Shown here: positions 33,654 through 42,345 of the stretch, piece by piece
Position numbering within the stretch: the stretch's first letter is position 1
Layout of the letters: the number at the start of each line of letters is the position of its first letter
Assembly (NCBI GenBank): GCA_964592235.1
Contig: CAZQCF010000004.1
Location: forward strand, 112,891-176,890
Reading direction: 5' to 3'
DNA: 64,000 nucleotides
Origin: PLA3 sp964592235
GTDB lineage: Bacteria; Planctomycetota; Phycisphaerae; UBA1845; UTPLA1
Translations under genes and position numbers: made by a program
The notes under the pieces: model-generated
What the model was told of the DNA's origin: nothing
The model's database searches: none
Seen by the model: only the letters and a program-made list of their open reading frames with translations

Positions 33654-35939
33654 TCACATCTTCAGCGCCGCGACGAAGGCCGATACGTCGGCCCCGTTGA
33701 CCTCACCGTCGGCGGTCACGTCGGCGAGGTAGCGCTGGCAGTCGGTCGCCGCGGCCGGAGCGAGCAGAACGCCGACAAACGTCGCGATGTCAGCCTCGTT
33801 CACCGACTGGTCGCAGTCCATGTCCCCGCGCGGGCAATCGGGCCGCCACCGTGCCCAGTAACCGGCCGCCTTCCCGCCGGCCTTGATGAACTGCCCGCCG
33901 GCGATCAGCTCATTCTTGTACTTCGTCAGCGTGCGAACGATGTCCGTTTCAACACCCGTGCCCATGAGCGACCACGTGCCGTTTCGCCAGCGGGCGATTC
34001 GGTCGCTCAAGTTGGGCGACCATGTATGGTTGCGCAATGAACCGCCGACGATCAGATCGCCGTCGTAACTGGCCAGGGCATAGACAATGCTGGGGCTGCC
34101 GGTGTTCATGTCGGCCCAGGTCGATCCCGTCCACCGCGCAAGACCGTTGCGAAAGTTGCCGTCGGCCTGGGTGAAGCCTCCGCCGGCGAACAACTCGCCG
34201 TTGTGCGTGCACAATGCCAGGACGCCGTCGTTCATCCCGCCCGCTAGCGCGCTCCATTGAGTCCCATCCCACCGGGCGATGCGATTGGCCGGCACGCCCC
34301 CAGCTGTGGTGAAGTATCCGCCGGCAATCAAGTCCCCGTTGTGAACGGTCAACGCGACAATCGTCGAATTGGACGCGCCGCCCAAACCGCCGCCGACCGG
34401 ATGCCAGCCTGTGCCATCCCAGCGCGCGACGCAGTTCGCCGACACGCCGCCGGCCGTCGTGAAATTGCCGCCGACGATCAGGTCGTCATTGTAAATCGCC
34501 AGTGCGAACGCGCTGGGTGAAAGCGACCCCTGCGCGCCACCCAGTCCGCCGGCCAAATCTCTCCAACCGGTCTTTTTGTTCCACCGGGCGATGCCGTTGA
34601 CCGGAATCCCGCCGGCTGTGGCGAAGTAACCGCCGACGATCACATCCTCCCGGAAGGGCAAGATGGTAAAGACCCAGTTGTCCACGCCGCTGCCGAGCGG
34701 ATGATGGGCGACGCCGTCGAAGCGAACGATCCGCGCCGCGTCGACCGCCCCGCCGGTGATGAATCGCCCGCCCAGATACAGGTCGCCATCGTGCTGGGCC
34801 GTCGTATAGACATATTCATTCATGCCCCGGCCCACCCGCTCCCACTTGTTCTCGGCCTCATTGAACCGGGCAATGTTCCAACCGGGGATATTGAAATCAC
34901 CGCCTGAAATCAAGTCGTCCCCGAACGTTCCGACGTGAGAAATCGAATGGAAGCTAGTGATGCCGCTTCCAATCTCATCGGGAAGTCGACTCCATGAAAC
35001 GCCGTCCCAGATTGATACGCCATTGTTTGTACTTCCGCCGGCAGCGACGAGCTTGCCATTCCATGTTGCAAGCGACCAAACCGCATGTGTTGGGCTGGCG
35101 GGAAAGGGCTGCCAGCTCTTACCATTCCACCGAGCGACCCATTGAGTAGGACTACCACCTGCGATGGAGAATGTACCTCCTGCAATCAGTTCATTATTAA
35201 ACTCACACAAAGAATAGACATTGGCGTTCATTCCGCTTGACAATGGCTGCCATGTCGAACCGTTCCAAGCAGCGATTCGGGAAGCAAAGACGCCGCCGAT
35301 TGTAGTAAAGTCGCCGCATGCGATGAGTTGCCCCCCCCATTCAATTAAGTCTCTCACTCGATTGTTCGATCCAATTCCCATTGATTGCCATGCGGTACCA
35401 TTCCATCTTGCGATACGATTTGCTAGGATCGACCCATCCCATGTCCTTGTAAAGTCGCCGCCGGCAATAAGATCTCCATTGTATCTGACCAGGGCTCGCA
35501 CGACATTGTCGAAACCAACGCCCAGGGGAAGCCATTGGATCCCATTCCAATACGCGATTCTCTGTATGAACCCATCGGGTTGGAAAGACCCGCCCGCCAC
35601 AAGCTGACCATTGTAGCTTGCCAAGGCATAGACCTGCGCAGACCCGCTGTTTCCGCCCAAGCCGGTTCCGAAATTGATCCAAGCGTTTCCAGCCCAGGCG
35701 CCGACGTTGTCCGTGGACTTGTTTCCCAAGACGCTGAAGTTTCCGGCCACCACCAGCAGCGGCGACTTCGGCCCAGGCCCGTCCGGATCCCATTCAAGCG
35801 TCTCATTCAGGCCGTTGCTGCTTCCCTTCATGCCCGACAACCATTCGTCGGCCGCCCAGCCTGATGGACACTGCGCCCAGGTCGCCCGACACGCGCCGAA
35901 AATCGCGATCAACGCGCAGGCAAAGATTCTCGTACCCAT
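33654..35939 (-). CDS. Secreted beta-propeller-type repeat protein with dockerin-like C-terminus
   Basis: A 761-aa exported protein (signal MGTRIFACALIAIFGACRATWA). The body is 13-14 repeats of ~45 residues with the pattern ALxxYNGxLIAGGxFTxAGG...RIARWNGTxW..LGxG, most likely beta-propeller blades. The end has two Ca-binding-like dockerin repeats (GDMDCDQSVNEADIATFV and ADVTADGEVNGADVSAFV). This architecture is typical of planctomycete secreted proteins. Adhesion or assembly on the cell surface is inferred. The 5' half (34.9-35.7 kb) is visibly lower in GC than the 3' half. A run of eight G (minus strand) occurs near 35331-35338. Confidence 0.8.
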   Translation of the reverse strand: MGTRIFACALIAIFGACRATWAQCPSGWAADEWLSGMKGSSNGLNETLEWDPDGPGPKSPLLVVAGNFSVLGNKSTDNVGAWAGNAWINFGTGLGGNSGSAQVYALASYNGQLVAGGSFQPDGFIQRIAYWNGIQWLPLGVGFDNVVRALVRYNGDLIAGGDFTRTWDGSILANRIARWNGTAWQSMGIGSNNRVRDLIEWGGQLIACGDFTTIGGVFASRIAAWNGSTWQPLSSGMNANVYSLCEFNNELIAGGTFSIAGGSPTQWVARWNGKSWQPFPASPTHAVWSLATWNGKLVAAGGSTNNGVSIWDGVSWSRLPDEIGSGITSFHSISHVGTFGDDLISGGDFNIPGWNIARFNEAENKWERVGRGMNEYVYTTAQHDGDLYLGGRFITGGAVDAARIVRFDGVAHHPLGSGVDNWVFTILPFREDVIVGGYFATAGGIPVNGIARWNKKTGWRDLAGGLGGAQGSLSPSAFALAIYNDDLIVGGNFTTAGGVSANCVARWDGTGWHPVGGGLGGASNSTIVALTVHNGDLIAGGYFTTAGGVPANRIARWDGTQWSALAGGMNDGVLALCTHNGELFAGGGFTQADGNFRNGLARWTGSTWADMNTGSPSIVYALASYDGDLIVGGSLRNHTWSPNLSDRIARWRNGTWSLMGTGVETDIVRTLTKYKNELIAGGQFIKAGGKAAGYWARWRPDCPRGDMDCDQSVNEADIATFVGVLLAPAAATDCQRYLADVTADGEVNGADVSAFVAALKM

Positions 35940-35960
35940 GACAGTGCTCCGGTCCCCGAT

Positions 35961-37790
35961 TCACTGCGAATTCTTGACGCGAAACACCCAAGTCGGGCCT
36001 ACGGTGGGTCCGACGTTGGGGTCGCCGGCGCAACCGTTGATCGAATCCACTCGCCAATAATAGACCTCGCCTTCTTCGAGGAGCCCGTCAACGAGGTACT
36101 GTGATGGGATTTCAATGGCGGGGAACTGCCCTGTACCGATCGGATTAACCTCGCCGATCAAGACGGGAACTTCCGATGTGATGTTCCCCTTCTTAAGATA
36201 GACGCGAAAAACTTCCATTTCGTTATCGTTCTGCTTCCATTTGAGCTCGGTCTCGAACGGCTCGACCAGAGGCTGAAGGCTGTTTGCGGGCGTAGGGTCG
36301 GTCGCCATGGCGGGCTTGAGATCGTTTTCGACGTCCGATGGCCAAGTCCACTCCCCGCTATCAATCGAATCTCTGATTTCATGGTCTTCGGAATCCAGAG
36401 CAGGTTGGGATGTTGGCAATCGGCAGCCCACGTTGTTCCACACATGATCGAAAACACTCTCTTCCATGTCGCCTTCTGGATCGTCAAACAAGTCATTACT
36501 ATCCCACATCTCCCACGCTGACGACCGCTGGAGCGCCGAATCGAGATTCGCGGTGAAGCTCGACCGCGAGACCGCCCAGGTCAGGTTCCATTGGTTGCTG
36601 ACGCTGTAGGGCCTGCTCCAGCCCTGCGGCGACGAATACAAGTCCCATCGCTCAAAAAGATTCCCATCGAGATGAATCGTCTCATGGTTATCCGGTACAT
36701 AAAGCGCGCCGCACGGTTCAGCGCAAGGCTGGGTCGTGGCCACGGCTCGGATGGGATCGCTGTATCGCAGCGGCTGCTGGGGGTTTTCCGTGTAATCCCC
36801 CCAATCAGGGACAAAGTCGCGGGACGAGCGATACCAGTTGTAGAGGATGTTGACGCGCGGCCCGTCGCTTCCGTTGCCGGAGGCCAATTCCGTCTGCCAG
36901 ATTCCGTTGCCCACGACGTTGTTGTAGAAATCGACTCGTTCGGGTCCGGTGAACAACATCTGCCGCATGAAGGTGCCGGCGATCAGGTTGTGGCAGAAGG
37001 TGATCCCCTCATCCGCCGCGAACGAGCCGGTCCCGCCGCTGCCGATGCCTGCCTTGCACGCGTTGTAGGCGCCGCCACCGATGATGCAGTTTTGTACCGT
37101 AACATGACAGATCGATCCATAAAATGAGAAATTATCGTCCTGCGATGCGCCGATCGAGCAGTGGTCGACGATGACGCTGTGGGTCGTGACTTCTTCGCCT
37201 CCGATGGCCAGCGACCGTGCACAATGGAACTTCCCGTTGGTGCTTCGCCCGGACCGAAACCGCAGGTATCGCAAGACAATGTGATGGCTGTTCTTGATGG
37301 TGAACTGGCTGCCGGTGATGGTGATGCCGCCCTGCGGATAGTTCTGGCTGTACGGCGCGGTGCTGCCGTCGATCCAGACATACTGTCCACGAAGATCAAG
37401 CTGCGTTACCAGGTTGATCTCCCCGGTCACATCGAAAATAATGATCCCGCTCCTCGGCGGGATATCGCCTTTGATGCACTTACCTTGATCCTCTTCGTCG
37501 AGACCTTTGCAGCCGATCTCAAAGTCAATGATATACCGAAGCGTGCCGTGCAGATTGGTCGGTACGAGCGTGGGTGGTGTCGTATTGTAGTCGAGCTCTG
37601 GATCGTAATCCGCCAGCGTTGTGACATGAAACTCTGGAATCTCTGTTGGCGCATCAGCCCATGCGAACCGCCCATAACCGGATGCACCCTGGAACGCCGG
37701 CGGAGGCTCAAACGGCAACGGGCCAGATAAAATTCCTTCCGGCGGGCACGTCTGATATCCAAGACATTTATCTGTTATCAGAACGCACAT
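35961..37790 (-). CDS. Pectate-lyase-like parallel beta-helix protein (5' end possibly out of frame)
   Basis: The ORF encodes a right-handed beta-helix resembling polysaccharide lyase family 1: IIFDVTGEINL, VWIDGSTAPYSQNYPQGGITI, HHIVLRYLRFRSG, VIVDHCSIGASQDDNFSF, DFYNNVVGN. A fibronectin-III-like domain with VYYWRVDSING ends the protein. The first ATG of this frame (37790) has no ribosome-binding site and gives no signal peptide. Just upstream, ATG 37842 has AGGAG 7 nt before it and encodes MTRNGQFRQMLSLSLS, but a 19-nt CT tract puts it out of frame. Adding one CT unit would join them. The gene is therefore phase-off, broken or mis-sequenced as given. It lies 21 nt upstream of the propeller gene. 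Confidence 0.75.
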   Translation of the reverse strand: MCVLITDKCLGYQTCPPEGILSGPLPFEPPPAFQGASGYGRFAWADAPTEIPEFHVTTLADYDPELDYNTTPPTLVPTNLHGTLRYIIDFEIGCKGLDEEDQGKCIKGDIPPRSGIIIFDVTGEINLVTQLDLRGQYVWIDGSTAPYSQNYPQGGITITGSQFTIKNSHHIVLRYLRFRSGRSTNGKFHCARSLAIGGEEVTTHSVIVDHCSIGASQDDNFSFYGSICHVTVQNCIIGGGAYNACKAGIGSGGTGSFAADEGITFCHNLIAGTFMRQMLFTGPERVDFYNNVVGNGIWQTELASGNGSDGPRVNILYNWYRSSRDFVPDWGDYTENPQQPLRYSDPIRAVATTQPCAEPCGALYVPDNHETIHLDGNLFERWDLYSSPQGWSRPYSVSNQWNLTWAVSRSSFTANLDSALQRSSAWEMWDSNDLFDDPEGDMEESVFDHVWNNVGCRLPTSQPALDSEDHEIRDSIDSGEWTWPSDVENDLKPAMATDPTPANSLQPLVEPFETELKWKQNDNEMEVFRVYLKKGNITSEVPVLIGEVNPIGTGQFPAIEIPSQYLVDGLLEEGEVYYWRVDSINGCAGDPNVGPTVGPTWVFRVKNSQ

Positions 37791-37793
37791 GCC

Positions 37794-37812
37794 GAGAGAG
37801 AGAGAGAGAGAG
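37794..37812 (-). repeat. Dinucleotide (GA/CT) tract, 19 nt
   Basis: Uninterrupted GA repeat on the plus strand (CT on the coding strand), directly after ATG 37815 and before ATG 37790. It is in a position where a one-unit change switches the reading frame. Confidence 0.9.
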
Positions 37813-37854
37813 CATTTGTCTAAATTGCCCGTTGCGCGTCATGCGACCGCTCCT
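37813..37854 (-). promoter_or_regulatory. Ribosome-binding site and alternative start of the pectate-lyase-like gene
   Basis: AGGAG at 37850-37854, 7-nt spacing, ATG at 37842 (codons M T R N G Q F R Q M to 37813). It is in frame with ATG 37815 but not with the downstream ORF at the present tract length. Confidence 0.7.
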
Positions 37855-38155
37855 ATGCCCCCATGCCCAGGACCCGGCTGCCCTCGGAAGACCCACCCGA
37901 GGTCCGTTCAACCAGCCCATGTCGAGCAGTCTAACCCGCAACGGGGCCGCGGATCAATGAAATTCTCCGGAAAAACACTCTCCGAGAATTTCGCTGTCAT
38001 TGACATGCCTCCTGGTCGCCGGCCGGCGCCAGGCCAATTGCGAGTGCCACTTCCAAGTCTTTTTGCTATCATGTCTTACGTCGCGGCAAGCGATGGGCGG
38101 GCTGTGCCAGCATGGCGATTTCGACGTGTGGGCGAGACGGAGCGGGTCAGAGGAT
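37855..38155. other. Intergenic region with a long inverted repeat
   Basis: No gene is supported here. It contains perfect 9-bp arms GAAATTCTC (37959-37967) and GAGAATTTC (37984-37992), extendable with one bulge to 12-13 bp. It lies upstream of the pectate-lyase-like gene and downstream of the 38156 gene. Confidence 0.5.
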
Positions 38156-39103
38156 TCAGGCCTGTGCGTTCATGCCGAACGTCGCACGGAGGACGGCGCG
38201 GGCGTCGCGCTGGATCAGCGCGCCGATCGCGCCGAGGGCGGCGTATTCGATCGGCAGCGGTCGCGTCATCGGGCGGAGCATCAGGTAGCTGCCCGTCTTG
38301 ACCGACTGGGCGACGGCCGCGCTGCTCGGCGCGCCGACGACGTATGCCACGGTCGCGACAATGCCGACGCACAGCAGGGCCCAGAGGTTCGAGCGCAGAT
38401 CGAAGCAGGCGTGCGCCACGAGCGCCGCGGTAACAAAGCCAAAGGCGACGGCGAAGTAGACCTGGCCGCGCAGAATGGGCGAGTTCTCGCGGCCGATGGC
38501 GAAGGAGATGACCAGCCAGGCGACGACGGTCGAGATGGCAATCGCGCCGGCGGACTGGCGGATGTCGGCGGGGCCGGTGGCGGGTTTTTCAGCGGGGTGC
38601 GTCTCGAACCAGCCATCGACCCAGCGACCGGCGACGTAACCGACGGCGATCAGGCCAAGCCAGAGCCAGGTTTCGGCGGCGAGGCCCCAGGTGGGGTAGG
38701 GGTCGGGTAGCGATCCGTCCGCGCCGGCGCCTGCGGCGGCTGATGCCACAATGCTGACACGATGCAGCACCAGCTTGTCCATCTGCGCCCCCCGCGCGGC
38801 CAGCGCCGCCAGACCGACGGCGACCGCCAGCGGCCCGCGCGCGGCCGAGCCGGCGCCGGCGATGGCCACAGCCAGCCCGCTCGAGACGATTGCCAGGCCG
38901 AGCAGCTCGGCCATGGTGATGAGCCCGCTGGGGACATCAATGAGCGAGACCGGTCCGCCGGGATCGACGTGCCCCAGCGCCCACGGTCCGACGAACCAGA
39001 AAATGGCCGCGGCGACGGCGAGGCCCGAAAGCAGGCGAATCTGTCGAATGAGAGTCCGGCCGGCGCTGTGAGCGGAGTCGGCGGCGGGCGAGGCGTCGGT
39101 CAT
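38156..39103 (-). CDS. Hypothetical integral membrane protein
   Basis: A 315-aa protein with about eight hydrophobic segments (for example LSGLAVAAAIFWFVGPWAL and ALLCVGIVATVAYVVGA) and a short hydrophilic N-terminus. I do not recognise the family. The ATG at 39103 is used because it follows the dapA stop by 14 nt with AAGG before it. Third gene of a pdxJ-dapA unit, which says little about its role. Confidence 0.65.
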   Translation of the reverse strand: MTDASPAADSAHSAGRTLIRQIRLLSGLAVAAAIFWFVGPWALGHVDPGGPVSLIDVPSGLITMAELLGLAIVSSGLAVAIAGAGSAARGPLAVAVGLAALAARGAQMDKLVLHRVSIVASAAAGAGADGSLPDPYPTWGLAAETWLWLGLIAVGYVAGRWVDGWFETHPAEKPATGPADIRQSAGAIAISTVVAWLVISFAIGRENSPILRGQVYFAVAFGFVTAALVAHACFDLRSNLWALLCVGIVATVAYVVGAPSSAAVAQSVKTGSYLMLRPMTRPLPIEYAALGAIGALIQRDARAVLRATFGMNAQA

Positions 39104-39117
39104 GGTGAGGGCCTTGG

Positions 39118-40011
39118 TCACGCGGGTTGCCGGACGGGCAGGGCGCCGAGCCACGGCGCGACGATTGTCTGTAACTCGCGGCGCTTGGCCGGGTCCATCG
39201 TGCAAAGCGGCAGGCGAAACTCCTCGGCCATCAGGCCGCCCAGCGCCAGGGCCGTTTTGATCGGCACGGGGTTGGTGTCCAGTCGCATCAGCGCGCGAGC
39301 GATGGGGAACAGTTTCTGGTGCGCGGCGCGGGCCGCGTCCAGATCACCCGCGAGGGCCGCGGTGGTGATGGCCGACGTCTCGCGCGGCATGAGATTCGCA
39401 ACGACGCTGACCGCGCCGACCGCGCCGACCGCCATGAGCGAGGCCGTCAGCGTGTCGTCCCCGCTCAAGATGGCGATGTCGCTGGCGGCGGCCAGTTCGC
39501 TCGCGCCGTCAATGGAACCGGTCGCGTGCTTGACCGCGACGATGTTGGAATGATCGGCGCGCAGCCGAGCGATGGTCTCGATGGGAATCTCCACGCCCGT
39601 CCGACCGGGAATGTTGTACAGTACCATCGGCGCGCCCAGCGCCGAGGCGAGGTAGCTGAAGTGCTGATACAGCCCGCGCGGGCTGGGGCGGTTGTAATAG
39701 GGCGACACGATCATGACACCCGTCGCGCCGGCCTTCATCGCCGCCTGCGCCAGGGCCAGCGCGTGTTCGGTGCAATTGCTCCCCGCGCCGGCCAGCACCG
39801 GCACGCGGCCGCGCGCCCGCTTCACGACGGCTGCGATGATCCGCGCCTGCTCCTCATCGGAGAGCGTCGGCGATTCGCCGGTTGTGCCGCAGGGCACCAG
39901 ACCGCTGACGCCGCCGGCGATGACGTAATCGACCAGCTCGTCCAGCGCGCGGAAATCGACCGCCCCATCGGCGAACGGCGTGACCAGCGCGACGTACGTT
40001 CCCTTGAACAT
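39118..40011 (-). CDS. dapA: 4-hydroxy-tetrahydrodipicolinate synthase
   Basis: TIM-barrel lyase (297 aa) condensing pyruvate with aspartate semialdehyde, the entry to lysine and diaminopimelate synthesis. Schiff-base Lys161 (VAVKHATGS), Tyr132 (VLYNIPGRTG) and the GTTGES loop (42-47) are all present. It starts 3 nt after the pdxJ stop, so the two are translationally linked. Confidence 0.95.
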   Translation of the reverse strand: MFKGTYVALVTPFADGAVDFRALDELVDYVIAGGVSGLVPCGTTGESPTLSDEEQARIIAAVVKRARGRVPVLAGAGSNCTEHALALAQAAMKAGATGVMIVSPYYNRPSPRGLYQHFSYLASALGAPMVLYNIPGRTGVEIPIETIARLRADHSNIVAVKHATGSIDGASELAAASDIAILSGDDTLTASLMAVGAVGAVSVVANLMPRETSAITTAALAGDLDAARAAHQKLFPIARALMRLDTNPVPIKTALALGGLMAEEFRLPLCTMDPAKRRELQTIVAPWLGALPVRQPA

Positions 40012-40014
40012 GAC

Positions 40015-40746
40015 CTATTCCTTCGGGCTGTGCTGCAACAGCAGTTGGTTCATCTCGCTGACGGCCGCGCGAAGCCCGGTGAAGATCGCCCGCGCAATGA
40101 TGCTATGGCCGATGTTGAATTCGCAAAAGCCCCGCATCGCCGCGACGGGCGCGACGTTGCGATAGGTCAGACCGTGTCCGGCGTGAACCTCCAGCCGCGA
40201 CTTCAAACCCAGCTCCAGCCCCGCCTGCAAGTCGGCGAGGCGCTTCTGCCGCTCGGCCGGCGATTTTGCGTTGGCGTACCCACCGGTCCAAAGCTCAATC
40301 GCCTCGAATCCCATGTCGGCCGAGGCGCGAATCTGATCGGCGACCGGCTCGATGTACGCGCTGCAAACAATCCCCGCGCCGCGCAGCCGATCGACGACGC
40401 TCTTGAGCCGCGCCCCGAGGCCGACCGCATCCAATCCGCCTTCGGTGGTGATCTCTTCGCGCCGCTCGGGCACCAGCGTGCACTGCGTCGGTCGATTGCG
40501 GATGGCGATGTCCACGATCTCCGGCGCGATGGCCATTTCCATGTTCAGCTTGACGTTGACGACCTCTTTCAGCGCGGGCACGTCGCGATCGATGATGTGC
40601 CGACGGTCCTCGCGCAGATGGAAAGTGATGCAGGCCGCGCCGCCCAGCTGGGCCTCGACGGCCGCCCAGACCGGGTCGGGTTCGTCGGTGCGCCGGGCCT
40701 GGCGGACGGTCGCCACGTGATCAATGTTGACGCCAAGTTGTGCCAT
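40015..40746 (-). CDS. pdxJ: Pyridoxine 5'-phosphate synthase
   Basis: PdxJ (243 aa) condenses 1-deoxyxylulose 5-phosphate and 3-amino-2-oxopropyl phosphate to pyridoxine phosphate. Motifs: GVNIDHVATVRQAR at the start, HLREDRRHI, NVKLNMEMA, EVHAGHGLTYRNV and FNIGHSIIARAI. The ATG at 40746 matches the family start; the longer frame upstream overlaps the divergent hydrolase gene region and is not conserved. First gene of the pdxJ-dapA unit. Confidence 0.95.
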   Translation of the reverse strand: MAQLGVNIDHVATVRQARRTDEPDPVWAAVEAQLGGAACITFHLREDRRHIIDRDVPALKEVVNVKLNMEMAIAPEIVDIAIRNRPTQCTLVPERREEITTEGGLDAVGLGARLKSVVDRLRGAGIVCSAYIEPVADQIRASADMGFEAIELWTGGYANAKSPAERQKRLADLQAGLELGLKSRLEVHAGHGLTYRNVAPVAAMRGFCEFNIGHSIIARAIFTGLRAAVSEMNQLLLQHSPKE

Positions 40747-40852
40747 GGTCCCCCGCATTATAAATGAACGGCGGCGGGTCACAATTTCCCTGCGCCTTGT
40801 TTCCATCCGGCCGCCGCGATATAGAATGCCCCTTCCTCGCGCGAGGTCCCGC

Positions 40853-41659
40853 ATGCAAAGCAGTCTGGAGATTACCGTCGGGCGGCAAAAGATCGCCGCC
40901 TGTCTGCACCGGCCCGACCCCGGCAGGTCGGCCATCGCCGCGCCGGTCGTCGTCTGCTGCCACGGCCTGACCGGCACGCGCGTCGGGTCTTCGTATCGAT
41001 ACGTCACGCTGGCCCGTCGGCTCGTCGCCGAGAACATCGCCTGCCTGCGGTTTGACTTTCGTGGCTGCGGCGAGAGCGACGGGCGATTTGAGGACGTGAC
41101 GGCGGCGTCGCTCCAAGAAGACTTGCTCGCCGTCATGGCCGCGGTCGATCACCTGCCCAATTGCGATCCGACCTGCGTCGGCATGATCGGCAGCAGCTTC
41201 GGGGCGTTCACGATCTCCATGTGCGCCAATCGCATTCCCAGTTTGCGGAGTCTCGTGTTCCTCGCGCCGGTGGCTGATCCGGCCGCGCTGATCGCGCGTG
41301 ACATGAGCGAGGCCGCCTGGTCGCTCGTGCGGAAGCAGGGTTGGATCGATCATCACGGGCAGAAGCTTGGCGCGGGCTTTCTGGACTCGCTGCCGAAGGA
41401 GAACGGGCCGGCGCGGCTCGCGCCGTGGATGAAGCCGCTGCTGATCTATCATGGCAGTCAGGACCACGCTGTGCCCCCCGAGCAGGGTCAGGCGTATGAG
41501 GCCGTGGCGCGTGCGCGGGGGGTCGAGGCGAAGTTCGTCTCGGTGGAATCGGCCGATCACGGGATGCGTACAGTCGAAGCGACCGAGCAGATCATCGAGG
41601 GCAGCGTGGCGTGGTTGCGGCGGTTTCTTCATCCGGACTTGCCGGTCAAGGCATCCTGA
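40853..41659 (+). CDS. Alpha/beta hydrolase (serine aminopeptidase S33-like)
   Basis: A 268-aa cytoplasmic alpha/beta hydrolase. Visible are the oxyanion strand VVVCCHGLTGTRVGS, LRFDFRGCGESDG, the nucleophile elbow GSSFG (Ser115), Asp in YHGSQDHAVP and His in ESADHGM. The start at 40853 follows GAGG. Substrate unknown; relatives include esterases and acyl-transferase-like proteins. It is convergent with nnrE, and the 3' ends overlap by 31 nt. Confidence 0.85.
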   Translation: MQSSLEITVGRQKIAACLHRPDPGRSAIAAPVVVCCHGLTGTRVGSSYRYVTLARRLVAENIACLRFDFRGCGESDGRFEDVTAASLQEDLLAVMAAVDHLPNCDPTCVGMIGSSFGAFTISMCANRIPSLRSLVFLAPVADPAALIARDMSEAAWSLVRKQGWIDHHGQKLGAGFLDSLPKENGPARLAPWMKPLLIYHGSQDHAVPPEQGQAYEAVARARGVEAKFVSVESADHGMRTVEATEQIIEGSVAWLRRFLHPDLPVKAS

Positions 41660-42345
41660 ATCGCCGCGCGCGGCGCACCGATGTCAACCACATGCACGCG
41701 GCCGAGCCAATCTCTTGCGGCCGGATTTCTGAAGCCGACTTTTTGTGCGACAAACGTGATGGTGTGATCCGCGCGCACGGTCGGGTCCGCGGCGTTGCCG
41801 GTGTCGCAATCAAGACCGGAGGGGATGTCCACGGCGAAGACGGCGGGCGCCGGCTGCGTCGTGCGGGCATCGCGCGTTTGGTTGATCGCGCGAATGAGCG
41901 AGGCGATCGGCTCACGTGGGGGGCCGACGGTTCCGGTGCCGAGCAATGCATCGACCATCACGTCGGCGATTGCGAAGCGTTCGTGCGCGGCCTCGACGGC
42001 GCTCGCGTCGGCAATCACCGCGCGCGATAGGTTCATACGACAAATGATTTCATGGTTCACCAGCGCGTCGCCGGTGATGCGATCCGCCGGGCAGGCGAGC
42101 AGCAGTTCAACCATCAAGCCCGAGTTGGCAAGGTGGCGCGCGATGACGAACCCATCTCCGCCGTTGTTACCCGGGCCGCAGGCGATGAGGGCGCGCTGCG
42201 CGGCAGGATACGTTACGCGAATGATCTCCGCTGCGCCGCGACCCGCGTTCTCCATCAGCACGATGCCGGGAATGCCGTAGGCTTCGATGGCGCGTTGATC
42301 GACTCGCCGTACCTGCTCGCGAGTAAGAACAAGTTCGTTGCTCAT
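41629..42345 (-). CDS. nnrE: NAD(P)H-hydrate epimerase (YjeF N-domain)
   Basis: A 238-aa stand-alone YjeF_N domain that epimerises damaged NAD(P)HX. Motifs: GIVLMENAGRGAAE, CGPGNNGGDGFVIARHL, VMVDALLGTG, FAVDIPSGLDCDTG. The C-terminal dehydratase domain found in fused enzymes is absent. Its ATG overlaps the stop of the TMTC-like gene as ATGA, so it is the last gene of that operon. Confidence 0.92.
   Translation of the reverse strand: MSNELVLTREQVRRVDQRAIEAYGIPGIVLMENAGRGAAEIIRVTYPAAQRALIACGPGNNGGDGFVIARHLANSGLMVELLLACPADRITGDALVNHEIICRMNLSRAVIADASAVEAAHERFAIADVMVDALLGTGTVGPPREPIASLIRAINQTRDARTTQPAPAVFAVDIPSGLDCDTGNAADPTVRADHTITFVAQKVGFRNPAARDWLGRVHVVDIGAPRAAIQDALTGKSG

Noticed and set aside
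39319..40767. 482-codon plus-strand open frame
   Set aside because: Antisense of dapA and pdxJ; no recognisable protein features.
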